16,976 nucleotides of DNA from Prosthecochloris sp. (GTDB taxonomy: Bacteria; Bacteroidota; Chlorobiia; Chlorobiales; Chlorobiaceae): positions 1-16,976 of the forward strand of contig RAZP01000047.1 in NCBI GenBank assembly GCA_004028745.1. The letters are read 5' to 3'. Numbering within the stretch: position 1 is the stretch's first letter; the number at the start of each line of letters is the position of its first letter. Positions 1 to 6,555 of this stretch are shown one piece after another. The position numbers and the translations under genes are program-made. The notes beneath the pieces were generated by a model that was given only the letters and a program-made list of their open reading frames with translations, searched no databases and was not told the origin of the DNA.

Positions 1-291
1 CTTGATCTGAATGCATCGAGAAGCGGTAAGCTATCACAGCAAGCAAGCCCGGTGATATCCAAGCGGGGGCGAAGCGATTTACGCTATGCGATGTGCCAGG
101 CTGCCTTGGTGGCATCGAGTCGTAACAAACTGTTTATGGACTATGTCGCCCATCACTTACGAGGACGTGAACACGAGAAAGGAATTCACGGCAAAATGAG
201 GACGAAGCTGGCGGCAAAACTGCTGGTGATTGCCTGGACACTGATGAAGAAGCAAGAGCGGTTTAATGCGGAGTATCTCAAAGTCATGTGA
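1..291 (+). CDS. IS110/IS1111 family transposase, C-terminal fragment (cut by window edge)
   Basis: The frame is open from base 1 and ends at TGA 289-291, so 96 C-terminal residues are visible; the true start is outside the window. The sequence carries the Transposase_20 hallmarks: a Ser-Gly pair (SG at residues 8-9 of the fragment) where the family has its catalytic serine, then ISKRGRSDLRYAMCQAAL, where ISKRG and LRYA are the usual signature, and a basic C-terminus (LLVIAWTLMKK). The full protein would carry an N-terminal RuvC-like DEDD domain, not visible here. The fragment has no frameshift or internal stop, so the element may be intact. It reads toward the truncated aadA attC site at about 604-627. 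A GTG at 52 is an internal valine, not a start. Family assignment is from motif memory. Confidence 0.8.
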   Translation, partial: LDLNASRSGKLSQQASPVISKRGRSDLRYAMCQAALVASSRNKLFMDYVAHHLRGREHEKGIHGKMRTKLAAKLLVIAWTLMKKQERFNAEYLKVM

Positions 292-598
292 TGAACGACT
301 GACAAGACTTTGATTCAGCGGGAGAGCCCGTGGAACAACGTTGAGGCACAGCGACCTCGTGCGGGACAATCTCAGGGCTTCTCACCGCAATCCATGGAAC
401 CTGGATAAAGGATGCTCGGCAGTCGTTCATCGACATGTCGCATACCGATAACGATAAGGTACAGGATTCTGCAATAGTGAGCAAACCGCTGAATATGCTC
501 GTGACTGCTAACTGCAGACAGGCAAGTTGCTTACTTTTTATGAAAAACAGTATTTGGATAACTCATTATAGGATGTCCCCTATTTTTTGAAACTGCAG
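292..598 (+). ncRNA. IS 3' noncoding region, candidate seeker/bridge RNA
   Basis: This gene-free stretch lies between the transposase stop and the IS end. In IS1111-type elements the guide RNA that picks the target is encoded in this 3' region. Small stems are visible: CGGG 319-322 with CCCG 327-330, and GAGG 343-346 with CCTC 355-358. AACTGCAG occurs at 510-517 and again next to the element end at 591-598, which could be a donor-recognition segment. None of this proves an RNA. The exact ends are unknown and no promoter or terminator was assigned. The call rests on position and family knowledge. Confidence 0.35.
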
Positions 599-603
599 GG
601 ACC

Positions 604-627
604 GTCAGTTGAATGTGCTTGTTAGAC
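604..627 (-). other. Truncated attC site of the aadA cassette
   Basis: On the minus strand GTCTAAC (627-621) fits the R'' consensus RYYYAAC and contains the aadA stop codon TAA (624-622). It is followed by a segment with CAACTGAC, placed like the L'' arm of aadA-type attC sites. The matching L' arm and GTTRRRY core are missing because insertion-sequence DNA begins at about 598-606. The other half should lie on the far side of the element, outside the window. Confidence 0.65.
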
Positions 628-1428
628 ATCATTGGTATTGGCATTAAGCAAATCAACAATTTCGGATTTCACAAAAAGAATAAATTTTGCCGTCTGGTCC
701 GCACGTGAGGCAAGATGGTCCTCGCCGTAACCAAGATAGGCTTGCCAAGCCTCAAACAATATGGACTGATGTTCGACGGGCAAACGCTCCATCAACCAGT
801 CAGCAGCGATGTCCTTAGGCATAATCTTTCCTGTTACGGCGCTGTACCATATGCGGGCCAATGTGAGTACCACATTCCGCTCATCACCTGCCCAGTCCGG
901 GGGTGACTCCCACTGCTTCAGGGTGTCGTCGAGCGCCCTAAAAAAATCACATTTAGGCACCGGGTCGAAAAACTCCTCAGCCGCCGGGCCCGTCAAGGGG
1001 AGACTGTGCTGCCTTGCATTCATCAAGAGGAGCGCCAGATCAGAATCCATGACAGCGGGCTCGAAGATACCTGCAAGAATATCTTTCCGCAGCCATTCCC
1101 CGAACTGCAGTTCTCGTCTGGCCGGATAACGCCAAGGTATTACTTCAGTCTGTACAACAACGGTGATCTCTAGAGCTCGAAGTGCCTCGCTTTTGCCGGG
1201 TGGCGCCGAGACCTTCAGCAAATCAAGCAAAAGAGCCTGTCGGGTAGTTTCATCAGACCGTGCATCCATGGTAACCAGCAAATCAATGTCGCTATACGGT
1301 TTCAGACCTCCATCAACCGCGGAACCGTATAAATGTATTGCCTGTAGTGCCGATGCCAAGTGACGCCCGATGACATCGCACGCCTGTGATACCTGCCTCG
1401 AGATTTCAATGGGCACTGAGCTGTTCAT
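622..1428 (-). CDS. aadA: Aminoglycoside (3'')(9) nucleotidyltransferase, AadA family
   Basis: The 268-residue protein is predicted to transfer AMP from ATP to streptomycin (3'' hydroxyl) and spectinomycin (9 hydroxyl). Visible residues: the nucleotidyltransferase motif GSAVDGGLKPYSDIDLL with G35-S36 and D47/D49; E87 at the catalytic-base position; W112, D178 and D182 at positions reported as important for drug binding in Salmonella AadA. The numbering matches that enzyme without shift when ATG 1428-1426 is the start. A TTG at 1437 would add three residues, but it is the cassette junction itself. No Shine-Dalgarno sequence is seen; translation probably depends on the array transcript. The protein resembles AadA1 closely through residues 34-54 and 176-215 but differs elsewhere, so I would not assign a numbered allele. 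Confidence 0.93.
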   Translation of the reverse strand: MNSSVPIEISRQVSQACDVIGRHLASALQAIHLYGSAVDGGLKPYSDIDLLVTMDARSDETTRQALLLDLLKVSAPPGKSEALRALEITVVVQTEVIPWRYPARRELQFGEWLRKDILAGIFEPAVMDSDLALLLMNARQHSLPLTGPAAEEFFDPVPKCDFFRALDDTLKQWESPPDWAGDERNVVLTLARIWYSAVTGKIMPKDIAADWLMERLPVEHQSILFEAWQAYLGYGEDHLASRADQTAKFILFVKSEIVDLLNANTNDV

Positions 1429-1431
1429 GAT

Positions 1432-1511
1432 GTCCAACGCCTCACATCAGCCGACCGCAAAAGCAGGGGGAAGTGGAGCATTTGTGGGTCGGCTGGACGT
1501 AATTGTTAGAT
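1432..1511 (-). other. Complete attC (59-base element) of cassette 1
   Basis: On the minus strand the site opens with ATCTAAC (1511-1505; consensus RYYYAAC) and closes with GTTGGAC (1438-1432; consensus GTTRRRY). Between them lie perfect 9-bp arms: L'' CAGCCGACC (1495-1487) and L' GGTCGGCTG (1456-1448), separated by about 30 nt. Total length is 80 nt. Recombination would occur between 1438 and 1437. The preceding gene stops at 1515, three bases before the site, and aadA begins just after it. Confidence 0.92.
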
Positions 1512-1514
1512 TTC

Positions 1515-2612
1515 TTACTCTCCGGCTTCTTCATCATTTTCCGGAAGAAATAGTACCGGCTCACCTTGCTGCTCTAAGTAGTCTATCTTTGCCGCCGATT
1601 CTAGAATTTGCTGCCTTGCAGCGGATTGTGCCTGCACCTTTTCAGTTTCTTCCTCCTCTTCATGATCTTCTTGAGGTGATACCCGAAGCTCAATATTGAA
1701 GCCACGGTCTATTCGGTTGGCGAGTTTGTTTAATGAATGGCGAACCTCAATTAATACCTCATTTTTTCTTGCAAGATCAAGATGATCGCCATACTTCTCC
1801 ATAAGCTTGTTGGCCAATTCATCAAGTTTCGGCCTAACTATTGATGCTGCGTGCTCTTCAATACCTGTCAATTTGTCTTCTGGTACTTCCTGTGCAATAA
1901 GATCCTCTTTGAGCTTTTTTATTTCTAACAGTTGCTTGTATAGGGCAACAATTCTCTCGACTGCAATTGCTATACATGCACCAATTTCCGGCAAATATTC
2001 TAGGAATATGGCTAACTCACTTGATGATATCTGCCGAATTTCTAAGGGCTCGCGTTGGCCTGTGGCCAATTCAGAAAAAACTAACAGAGATTTTTCTAAT
2101 TCGACCAACTCCAAGCCGAACGTTTTTAAATTATCTTTTACGTATGCACGGGGGATTACGATCCCTACCTCGCACTCATCTTTGTCTAATTCATCTTCTC
2201 CCACACCAAAATATTCTAAACTGTCAACTAATCCCGCAAGCTGGCTCTCAGTGCCACTTATATCCTCGTGAAGTTTCTTTAGCTCTTCAAGTGCTGTTTG
2301 TGGTGTTATTTGATTTCTTTCAAAAATTCCTCTAACTCTAGCCTCAAGTCTGGTACCAAATTCCTCTGACACGCCAAGCTCTACCATTGTTTCACGCCAA
2401 GCAGGGCTGAACTCATCAACAGGTGATCCTTCTAGCCTTTGATAAAGATTGTTTAAATGGCTAGAAAGTTGCTGCTGATGATTCGTCTGTTGCGGTTGGT
2501 TAATCTGATTCTTCAGCGCCTGCATAGCTTGACTTATAAGAGTTACAGAACCGACGCGAGCCATTTCTTTCTTAAGCGCTTTGGCGATAATGTGAAGTTT
2601 TGTGGTATTCAT
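1515..2612 (-). CDS. Hypothetical cassette-encoded protein, helical, 365 aa
   Basis: I cannot assign a function. The 365-residue product is soluble: no signal peptide or membrane segment stands out, although residues around 205-225 are fairly hydrophobic. In order: a basic N-terminus; a Gln-rich stretch (about 36-52); helical Glu/Lys-rich segments likely to form coiled coils (about 100-130 and 215-290); a more globular part around 145-200 with IPRAYVKDNL and LVFSELATGQREP; and an acidic tail (about 310-325, EDHEEEEETEK). ATG 2612 lies 14 nt after the cassette core site, with no Shine-Dalgarno sequence, so it probably uses the upstream promoter at 2754-2782. The codons are more AT-rich than those of the chromosomal neighbours. 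Its own attC follows 3 nt after the stop. Similar stand-alone hypothetical proteins seem familiar, but without a role; defence is one possibility. Confidence 0.85.
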   Translation of the reverse strand: MNTTKLHIIAKALKKEMARVGSVTLISQAMQALKNQINQPQQTNHQQQLSSHLNNLYQRLEGSPVDEFSPAWRETMVELGVSEEFGTRLEARVRGIFERNQITPQTALEELKKLHEDISGTESQLAGLVDSLEYFGVGEDELDKDECEVGIVIPRAYVKDNLKTFGLELVELEKSLLVFSELATGQREPLEIRQISSSELAIFLEYLPEIGACIAIAVERIVALYKQLLEIKKLKEDLIAQEVPEDKLTGIEEHAASIVRPKLDELANKLMEKYGDHLDLARKNEVLIEVRHSLNKLANRIDRGFNIELRVSPQEDHEEEEETEKVQAQSAARQQILESAAKIDYLEQQGEPVLFLPENDEEAGE

Positions 2613-2619
2613 ATTTAAA

Positions 2620-2626
2620 ATCTAAC
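2620..2626 (-). other. Upstream cassette core site GTTAGAT (attI-like boundary)
   Basis: GTTAGAT on the minus strand (2626-2620) fits the GTTRRRY core and lies 7 nt before the ATG of cassette 1. No L'/L'' arms are visible upstream, so it looks like an attI or secondary insertion site rather than another attC. The identity of the upstream sequence as a true attI cannot be shown without a nearby integrase. Confidence 0.5.
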
Positions 2627-2753
2627 ATTACTTATTACCTGCACTATAAATTCTCCATAGATTTGCATTAAAATTACCGTATTTCCGCTTATCACTCCAA
2701 TAAAAATATAGCTTTATATGCCCATATAGTACATTTTAATGATTACTAGCATG

Positions 2754-2782
2754 CTTATACGGCATGCGCATAATTGTGTAAA
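2754..2782 (-). promoter_or_regulatory. Sigma70-like promoter reading into the cassette array (Pc candidate)
   Basis: On the minus strand TTTACA (2782-2777) and TATAAG (2759-2754) are separated by exactly 17 nt; each box matches five of six consensus bases. Transcription would start near 2747 and run through the GTTAGAT core into the unknown gene and aadA, as a cassette promoter does. Two GCATGC palindromes (2749-2754 and 2762-2767) flank and overlap the -10 box and could bind a regulator. Confidence 0.5.
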
Positions 2783-2879
2783 GCCTTTATTTTCATGATT
2801 TTTCGAGATTTTCTCCTGAAAAATTAGCATATCCCAGAGAACAGAATACCTTTTTACCTCCGATCATCTACTCCACCGT

Positions 2880-2907
2880 TTCACTGCATCTCTCTTCTTC
2901 ATATATT
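2880..2907 (+). promoter_or_regulatory. Possible apbE promoter
   Basis: TTCACT (2880-2885) and TATATT (2902-2907) are 16 nt apart, about 45 nt before the apbE start codon. The -35 box is weak, so this is only a candidate. Confidence 0.25.
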
Positions 2908-2951
2908 GGGCTTCATGAGTCCTCTGGATAAGTAAACGTCACAGAAAACCA

Positions 2952-3971
2952 ATGCGAAAACACCCTCCACCTCTCCTAAGCGTATTCACTCTTTTCCTCA
3001 CCCTCCTCTCCTGCGCACAACCAGCGGACACCCTCCGCATATACGAACAGGAAAAAGTCATGATGGGGACGGTGATGAAGATCAAGGCGGTGGCAAAAGG
3101 TGAAGCTGAGGAGAAAACGCAGGAGGCGTTTGGTGCGGCGTTTCGGGAGATTTCGGAGTTGGAGTCGGAGTTGAGTGAGTGGCAGCCGGCGAGTCCGGTT
3201 TCGGAGGTTAACAGGAAGGCCGGGATAGAACGGGTTAAGATTCCCGAGGCGGTTGTTACGGTGACGGAAAAGGCGCTGGACATTGCTGATGTAACGGACG
3301 GGGCATTCGATGTGACGTTCAAGCCGATCGGCAGGCTGTGGAATGTGAAAGAGCGGGCTTCACCGCCGCCGCCTGACAGCATCCGTGCGGCGTTGAGCCA
3401 GGTTGATTACAGGCAGATTGAGCTCGATACACTGCGGAACACCCTGTTCCTGAAAAAGCAGGGCATGGAAATAGGCTTTGGTGGTATTGCAAAAGGATAT
3501 GCTGCATACCGTGCTGGCGAGGTACTGGAAGGGTATGGTATTAATAATTATATCATCAATGCGGGCGGCGACCTCTATGTCAAGGGGAAAAAAGGTGACC
3601 GGCGGTGGACGTCAGGGATCAAAGATCCCGATACAAGGCAAAAGAAACCACTGCTTGCTTTCAGCGTGGTCAAACCCTGCAGCATTGCGACGAGCGGCGA
3701 TTATGAAAGTTATTTTATACATGAAGGCACCCGCTACCACCATATCATCGACCTCAAAACCGGCTACCCTGCACGAGGGGTCAAAAGCGTCACGGTTTTC
3801 TCAGAAGACCCGTCAAAAGCCGATGCTTACGCCACGGCATTATTTATCCTCGGACATGAAAAGGCCCTGCGCATTGTCGAGCAGGATCCCTCACTTGCCT
3901 TCATTCTGATCGACAATAAGGGCACAATCTATAAAAGCCCAAATATTGGTGAGTTTATCGAGGAGCTGTAA
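2952..3971 (+). CDS. apbE: FAD:protein FMN transferase (ApbE lipoprotein)
   Basis: ApbE links FMN covalently to threonine residues of partner proteins such as the RnfG/NqrC subunits of sodium or proton pumps. The 339-residue product starts with a lipoprotein signal, lipobox LLSC with Cys21, so it should be anchored on the outer face of the inner membrane. Family motifs in order: DGAFDVTFKP (116-125), GGIAKGYA (177-184), GGDLYVKG (205-212), HHIIDLKTGYPA (263-274), and DAYATALF (291-298) near the metal-binding aspartate. Length is typical. The first codons through ATG 2952 fit a signal peptide well; no strong Shine-Dalgarno sequence precedes it. It stands alone and converges with pgi on a large palindromic repeat. 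Its flavinylation target is not in the window. Confidence 0.93.
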   Translation: MRKHPPPLLSVFTLFLTLLSCAQPADTLRIYEQEKVMMGTVMKIKAVAKGEAEEKTQEAFGAAFREISELESELSEWQPASPVSEVNRKAGIERVKIPEAVVTVTEKALDIADVTDGAFDVTFKPIGRLWNVKERASPPPPDSIRAALSQVDYRQIELDTLRNTLFLKKQGMEIGFGGIAKGYAAYRAGEVLEGYGINNYIINAGGDLYVKGKKGDRRWTSGIKDPDTRQKKPLLAFSVVKPCSIATSGDYESYFIHEGTRYHHIIDLKTGYPARGVKSVTVFSEDPSKADAYATALFILGHEKALRIVEQDPSLAFILIDNKGTIYKSPNIGEFIEEL

Positions 3972-3978
3972 GAATACT

Positions 3979-4120
3979 CAGAGGTTCAGAAAACCGTCGC
4001 GAGCAATTCAAGGGCAAGGCGAACGGAGCGCAGGAACCGGAATGTACATGATAGTACATGAGGATTCCGAGCACCGCTCAACGAAGCCCCTGAATTGCGC
4101 AGCAGGTTTATGAACCTCTG
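3979..4120. repeat. ERIC-like long imperfect palindrome between apbE and pgi
   Basis: The two halves pair in nested blocks: CAGAGGTTCA 3979-3988 with TGAACCTCTG 4111-4120; AAACC 3991-3995 with GGTTT 4105-4109; GCAATTCAAGGGC 4003-4015 with GCCCCTGAATTGC 4086-4098 (one mismatch); CGGAAT 4038-4043 with ATTCCG 4064-4069; and CATG at the centre. Total length is about 142 nt. The element covers the pgi stop codon (4110-4108) and the last residues of Pgi. It could act as a two-way transcription end or RNA stabiliser. Similar units seem familiar from Chlorobium intergenic regions, but copy number cannot be checked here. Confidence 0.7.
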
Positions 4121-5751
4121 AACTGACGGTAGAGATTAATCAACCCATTGGTCGACGAGTCGTGTGACACGGCATCATCCTCTCCCTGAATTTCCGGCAG
4201 AATGGCTTTTGCAAGCTGTTTGCCGAGTTCGACGCCCCACTGATCGAAAGAGTTGATCCCCCAGACAACACCTTGCACGAACACCTTGTGCTCGTACATG
4301 GCAATAAGGCTGCCGAGATTGTAGGGATTGATTTCTGAAAAAACAAGCGTATTGGTCGGGCGGTTGCCAGGGAAGAGTTTATGCGGAAGAAGCTCTGTGA
4401 TCCTCTCTTCCGGCATGCCTGCATCGCGCATCTCTTTTCCTGCCTCTTCCGCTGTTTTTCCGCGCATCAGGGCCTCGGTCTGGGCGAAACAGTTGGCAAG
4501 CAGGATGTCATGATGCTCTCCTGCGGGATTTTGGCTTTTGAGAGGTACGATAAAGTCCGCGGGAATAAAATTCGGCCCCTGATGCAAAAGCTGGAAAAAG
4601 GCATGCTGGGAATTTGTGCCGGGCTCTCCCCAGATCACCGGGCCGGTTGCATACTCAACTTCGCTGCCGTTTCGATCGATCCGCTTGCCGTTGCTTTCCA
4701 TGTCAAGCTGCTGCAAGTATGCAGGAAGACGGTGAAGGTATTGATCGTAGGGTATCACTGCATGGGAATGGGCACCGAAAAAGTTGTTGTACCAGATGCC
4801 GAGAAGAGCAAGAATAACAGGAATATTTTTTTCAAGCGGAGCCGAAAGAAAATGCTCATCCATCGCATGAGCGCCGGCAAGCAGCTCCACAAACCTATCA
4901 AAACCGATATACAGAGCAATCGAAAGACCTATTGATGACCAAAGGGAGTAGCGCCCGCCTACCCAGTCCCAGAAACGAAACATGTTATGGGTGTCGATGC
5001 CAAATTCTTTTACCTTTTCACGGTTGGTAGATACTGCGACAAAATGCCGGGCAATAAATGATTCATCGACTGCTTTTTCGAGAAACCACCGTCTTGCCGT
5101 ATGCGCATTTGTCAGGGTCTCCTGGGTAGTGAATGTTTTGGAAGCAATAATGAAAAGCGTCGTATCCGCATTGAGTCCCCGCAGTGTTTCGCTGATATGC
5201 GTGCCGTCTATGTTGGACACAAAGTGCACGTTCACCGCTCCATGCGCAAACGGTTTAAGAGCCTCTGTCACCATGTATGGACCGAGATCCGAGCCGCCAA
5301 TACCGATGTTCACCACGTCGGTGATAGCTTTACCACTATATCCTTTCCACTCCCCGGAGAGAATAAGCCCGGTAAAATGCTTGATCTGAGCGAGAACCTC
5401 CATGACATCGCAGCCGACATCTTGTCCGTCAAGCTCAAGACGAAAGCCTTCAGGCTGACGAAGTGCAGTGTGAAGCACCGCCCTGTTCTCGGTAAAATTA
5501 ATTTTGCTTCCGGCAAACATCTTGTCACGATAGGCATCAACTTCGGCCTCCTTAGCCAATGAAGTGAGTAATTCGATAGTTTTTTGGGTCGCCCTGTTTT
5601 TCGAGTAATCAAGAAACAAATCGCCCATCCGAACTGAGAACCGCTGAAACCTCTCTGCATCTCCGGCAAAAAGCTCCCTCATATGAAGCCCTTCAATCTC
5701 CTGCTTATGTGCTGCCAATGCTTTCCATGCCGAACTGTTTTGTAGAGACAT
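4108..5751 (-). CDS. pgi: Glucose-6-phosphate isomerase
   Basis: This enzyme interconverts glucose 6-phosphate and fructose 6-phosphate in the cytoplasm, linking gluconeogenesis, glycogen and sugar-nucleotide supply. From ATG 5751 the protein has 547 residues, close to the 549 of E. coli Pgi. Visible: NIGIGGSDLGP (148-158) and SKTFTTQETLT (204-214) for phosphate binding, signature VGGRYSLWSSIG (264-275), catalytic Glu352 (MESNGK), His383 (NSQHAFFQ) and Lys511 within signature 2 (DQWGVELGK). An in-frame TTG at 5790 would add 13 unconserved residues and is rejected. No Shine-Dalgarno sequence is seen. The last codons and stop are formed by one arm of the palindromic repeat, so the C-terminal YRQFRGS may be partly repeat-derived. 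Confidence 0.97.
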   Translation of the reverse strand: MSLQNSSAWKALAAHKQEIEGLHMRELFAGDAERFQRFSVRMGDLFLDYSKNRATQKTIELLTSLAKEAEVDAYRDKMFAGSKINFTENRAVLHTALRQPEGFRLELDGQDVGCDVMEVLAQIKHFTGLILSGEWKGYSGKAITDVVNIGIGGSDLGPYMVTEALKPFAHGAVNVHFVSNIDGTHISETLRGLNADTTLFIIASKTFTTQETLTNAHTARRWFLEKAVDESFIARHFVAVSTNREKVKEFGIDTHNMFRFWDWVGGRYSLWSSIGLSIALYIGFDRFVELLAGAHAMDEHFLSAPLEKNIPVILALLGIWYNNFFGAHSHAVIPYDQYLHRLPAYLQQLDMESNGKRIDRNGSEVEYATGPVIWGEPGTNSQHAFFQLLHQGPNFIPADFIVPLKSQNPAGEHHDILLANCFAQTEALMRGKTAEEAGKEMRDAGMPEERITELLPHKLFPGNRPTNTLVFSEINPYNLGSLIAMYEHKVFVQGVVWGINSFDQWGVELGKQLAKAILPEIQGEDDAVSHDSSTNGLINLYRQFRGS

Positions 5752-5957
5752 AAGTATACTCGTAATGATTGTTAAAAATGCTGAGTTCAAATTAAAGTCT
5801 TACCGTAACTGATGTGGCTTTCATCAACGTGTAAAGTCAAAATTCAAAAGGAAAAAGTTAAAAGGAAACGACCTCTTCCCTTCACCATGCATACGGCCTA
5901 CTGAAGACTGCTGACTTTTTCCGCTGGCTCCTTACCCCTGAATTTTGGCTTCTATAA
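5752..5957. other. Spacer between RsbW-like gene and pgi
   Basis: About 205 nt, gene-free, with short A-rich stretches (for example 5832-5870). No promoter or terminator was convincing on either strand, so whether pgi is transcribed together with the upstream gene is open. Confidence 0.3.
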
Positions 5958-6395
5958 TTAATATGGCCTCATTCTCAACCTTAACTTGAAACCGTCTTCA
6001 ACCCTCTCTTGCCCGATAACCTCGGCAAACGCACGCATGAGAAACACTCCCCTCCCTGAGGACTTCATGAGTAACGATTGACTTGTCGGGTTATCAACCT
6101 CATGAATCGCAAAACCGCTGCCGGAATCGGCAACTTCCACAAACAAGGCTTGTTCGCCGTTTTCACTGACATGCTCAAAGCGCAAATTGACAGCGGCGGC
6201 TTTATCCTCACCATTACCATGCTTTACTGCATTGACAAAAGCCTCCTTGACGACAAACTCAAGCTCGTGAAGGAACGCTTCGCTGTAACCCTCACGGTCG
6301 GTCATCACATCAAGAAATTCCTGAAGCTTCTGACACTCATCGTAACTGCTTGAAAGCAGCAGGTTGTAAGCTGTCATAAAGGATGTACAGATCAT
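5958..6395 (-). CDS. RsbW/SpoIIAB-like ATP-binding protein (anti-sigma or anti-anti-sigma kinase)
   Basis: A 145-residue stand-alone HATPase_c_2 domain of the GHKL fold. The N box is EAFVNAVKHGN (51-61), the G1 box DSGSGF (90-95) and the G2 box SSGRGVFLMRAF (112-123), all typical of serine kinases that bind a sigma factor or phosphorylate a STAS-domain antagonist. Neither a STAS protein, a PP2C phosphatase nor a sigma factor gene is adjacent, so its partner is unknown. The ATG at 6395 has GGAAG shortly upstream; Met7 (6377) is an alternative start that would give a more usual N-terminus. The gene is divergent from amtB across 232 nt. Such lone domains are common in Chlorobi; the function as a sigma regulator is family-level inference. 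Confidence 0.85.
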   Translation of the reverse strand: MICTSFMTAYNLLLSSSYDECQKLQEFLDVMTDREGYSEAFLHELEFVVKEAFVNAVKHGNGEDKAAAVNLRFEHVSENGEQALFVEVADSGSGFAIHEVDNPTSQSLLMKSSGRGVFLMRAFAEVIGQERVEDGFKLRLRMRPY

Positions 6396-6519
6396 TCTTC
6401 CGAGACCTTTGCCGCTGAAAAGTTACAACGAAACAGGTTTGAACACAACCCCCAAATCAAAACCATCGCCTTAATTATTTAAGTATACCGACATTTTTTA
6501 ATAAAAAATTGTTACACAT

Positions 6520-6547
6520 TTGTATTTTTTTGTTAAAAAATTATATT
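6520..6547 (+). promoter_or_regulatory. Possible amtB promoter
   Basis: TTGTAT (6520-6525) and TATATT (6542-6547) are separated by 16 nt in very AT-rich DNA, about 80 nt before the amtB start codon. The base composition makes chance matches likely. No sigma54-type GG-N10-GC element was recognised. Confidence 0.3.
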
Positions 6548-6555
6548 AGTAACAG

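Larger units (their letters stand above)
1..598 (+). mobile_element. Right part of an IS110/IS1111-type insertion sequence
   Basis: The left edge of the window lies inside an insertion sequence: a transposase C-terminus is followed by about 300 nt with no gene, then abruptly by the remains of an integron attC site. A transposase upstream of a long 3' noncoding region is the layout of the IS1111 subgroup of the IS110 family. These elements have subterminal inverted repeats and usually make no target duplication. The exact right end cannot be fixed without the left end; it lies somewhere in about 570-606. GGATGTCCCC at 571-580 could belong to the subterminal repeat. Insertion into an attC site matches the known IS1111-attC group. 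Confidence 0.65.
604..2626 (-). mobile_element. Integron gene-cassette array (two cassettes, last attC interrupted)
   Basis: Read on the minus strand the order is: core site GTTAGAT (2626-2620), unknown protein gene, complete attC (1511-1432), aadA, then the first half of a second attC that runs into an insertion sequence. Cassette 1 spans about 2625 to 1438, cassette 2 from 1437 onward. Each coding region fills its cassette almost completely and ends right at or inside its attC, as cassettes do. An integrase gene would be expected beyond 2626, but that side has about 325 nt without a gene and then apbE. This is therefore either a cassette cluster lacking integrase (CALIN-like), an array whose intI was lost, or cassettes inserted at a secondary site. 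Confidence 0.8.
2627..2951. other. Gene-free AT-rich junction between cassette array and apbE
   Basis: No convincing coding region is present in these 325 nt. They contain the putative array promoter (minus strand), a hairpin with ATTTTTC 2798-2804 pairing with GAAAAAT 2818-2824 and GAG/CTC inside it, and the presumed promoter of apbE (plus strand). If an integron integrase was once here, no recognisable remnant of it is left in any frame. Confidence 0.5.

Noticed and set aside
1807..2271. 154-codon plus-strand reading frame opposite the cassette gene
   Set aside because: It is antisense to the helical 365-aa protein, is Ser-rich without any domain, and has no own cassette boundaries; the minus frame fits the attC layout.
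2939..3382. 147-codon minus-strand frame opposite the start of apbE
   Set aside because: Antisense to conserved apbE sequence; examined as a possible integrase relic, but no tyrosine-recombinase motif (R-H-R-Y) is present.
4381..4935. 184-codon plus-strand reading frame
   Set aside because: Antisense to the well-conserved pgi gene; composition is that of a shadow frame.
5832..5870. Short repeated AAAAGG-type stretches between pgi and the RsbW-like gene
   Set aside because: Low-complexity A-rich sequence, without consistent unit length, stem or promoter spacing.
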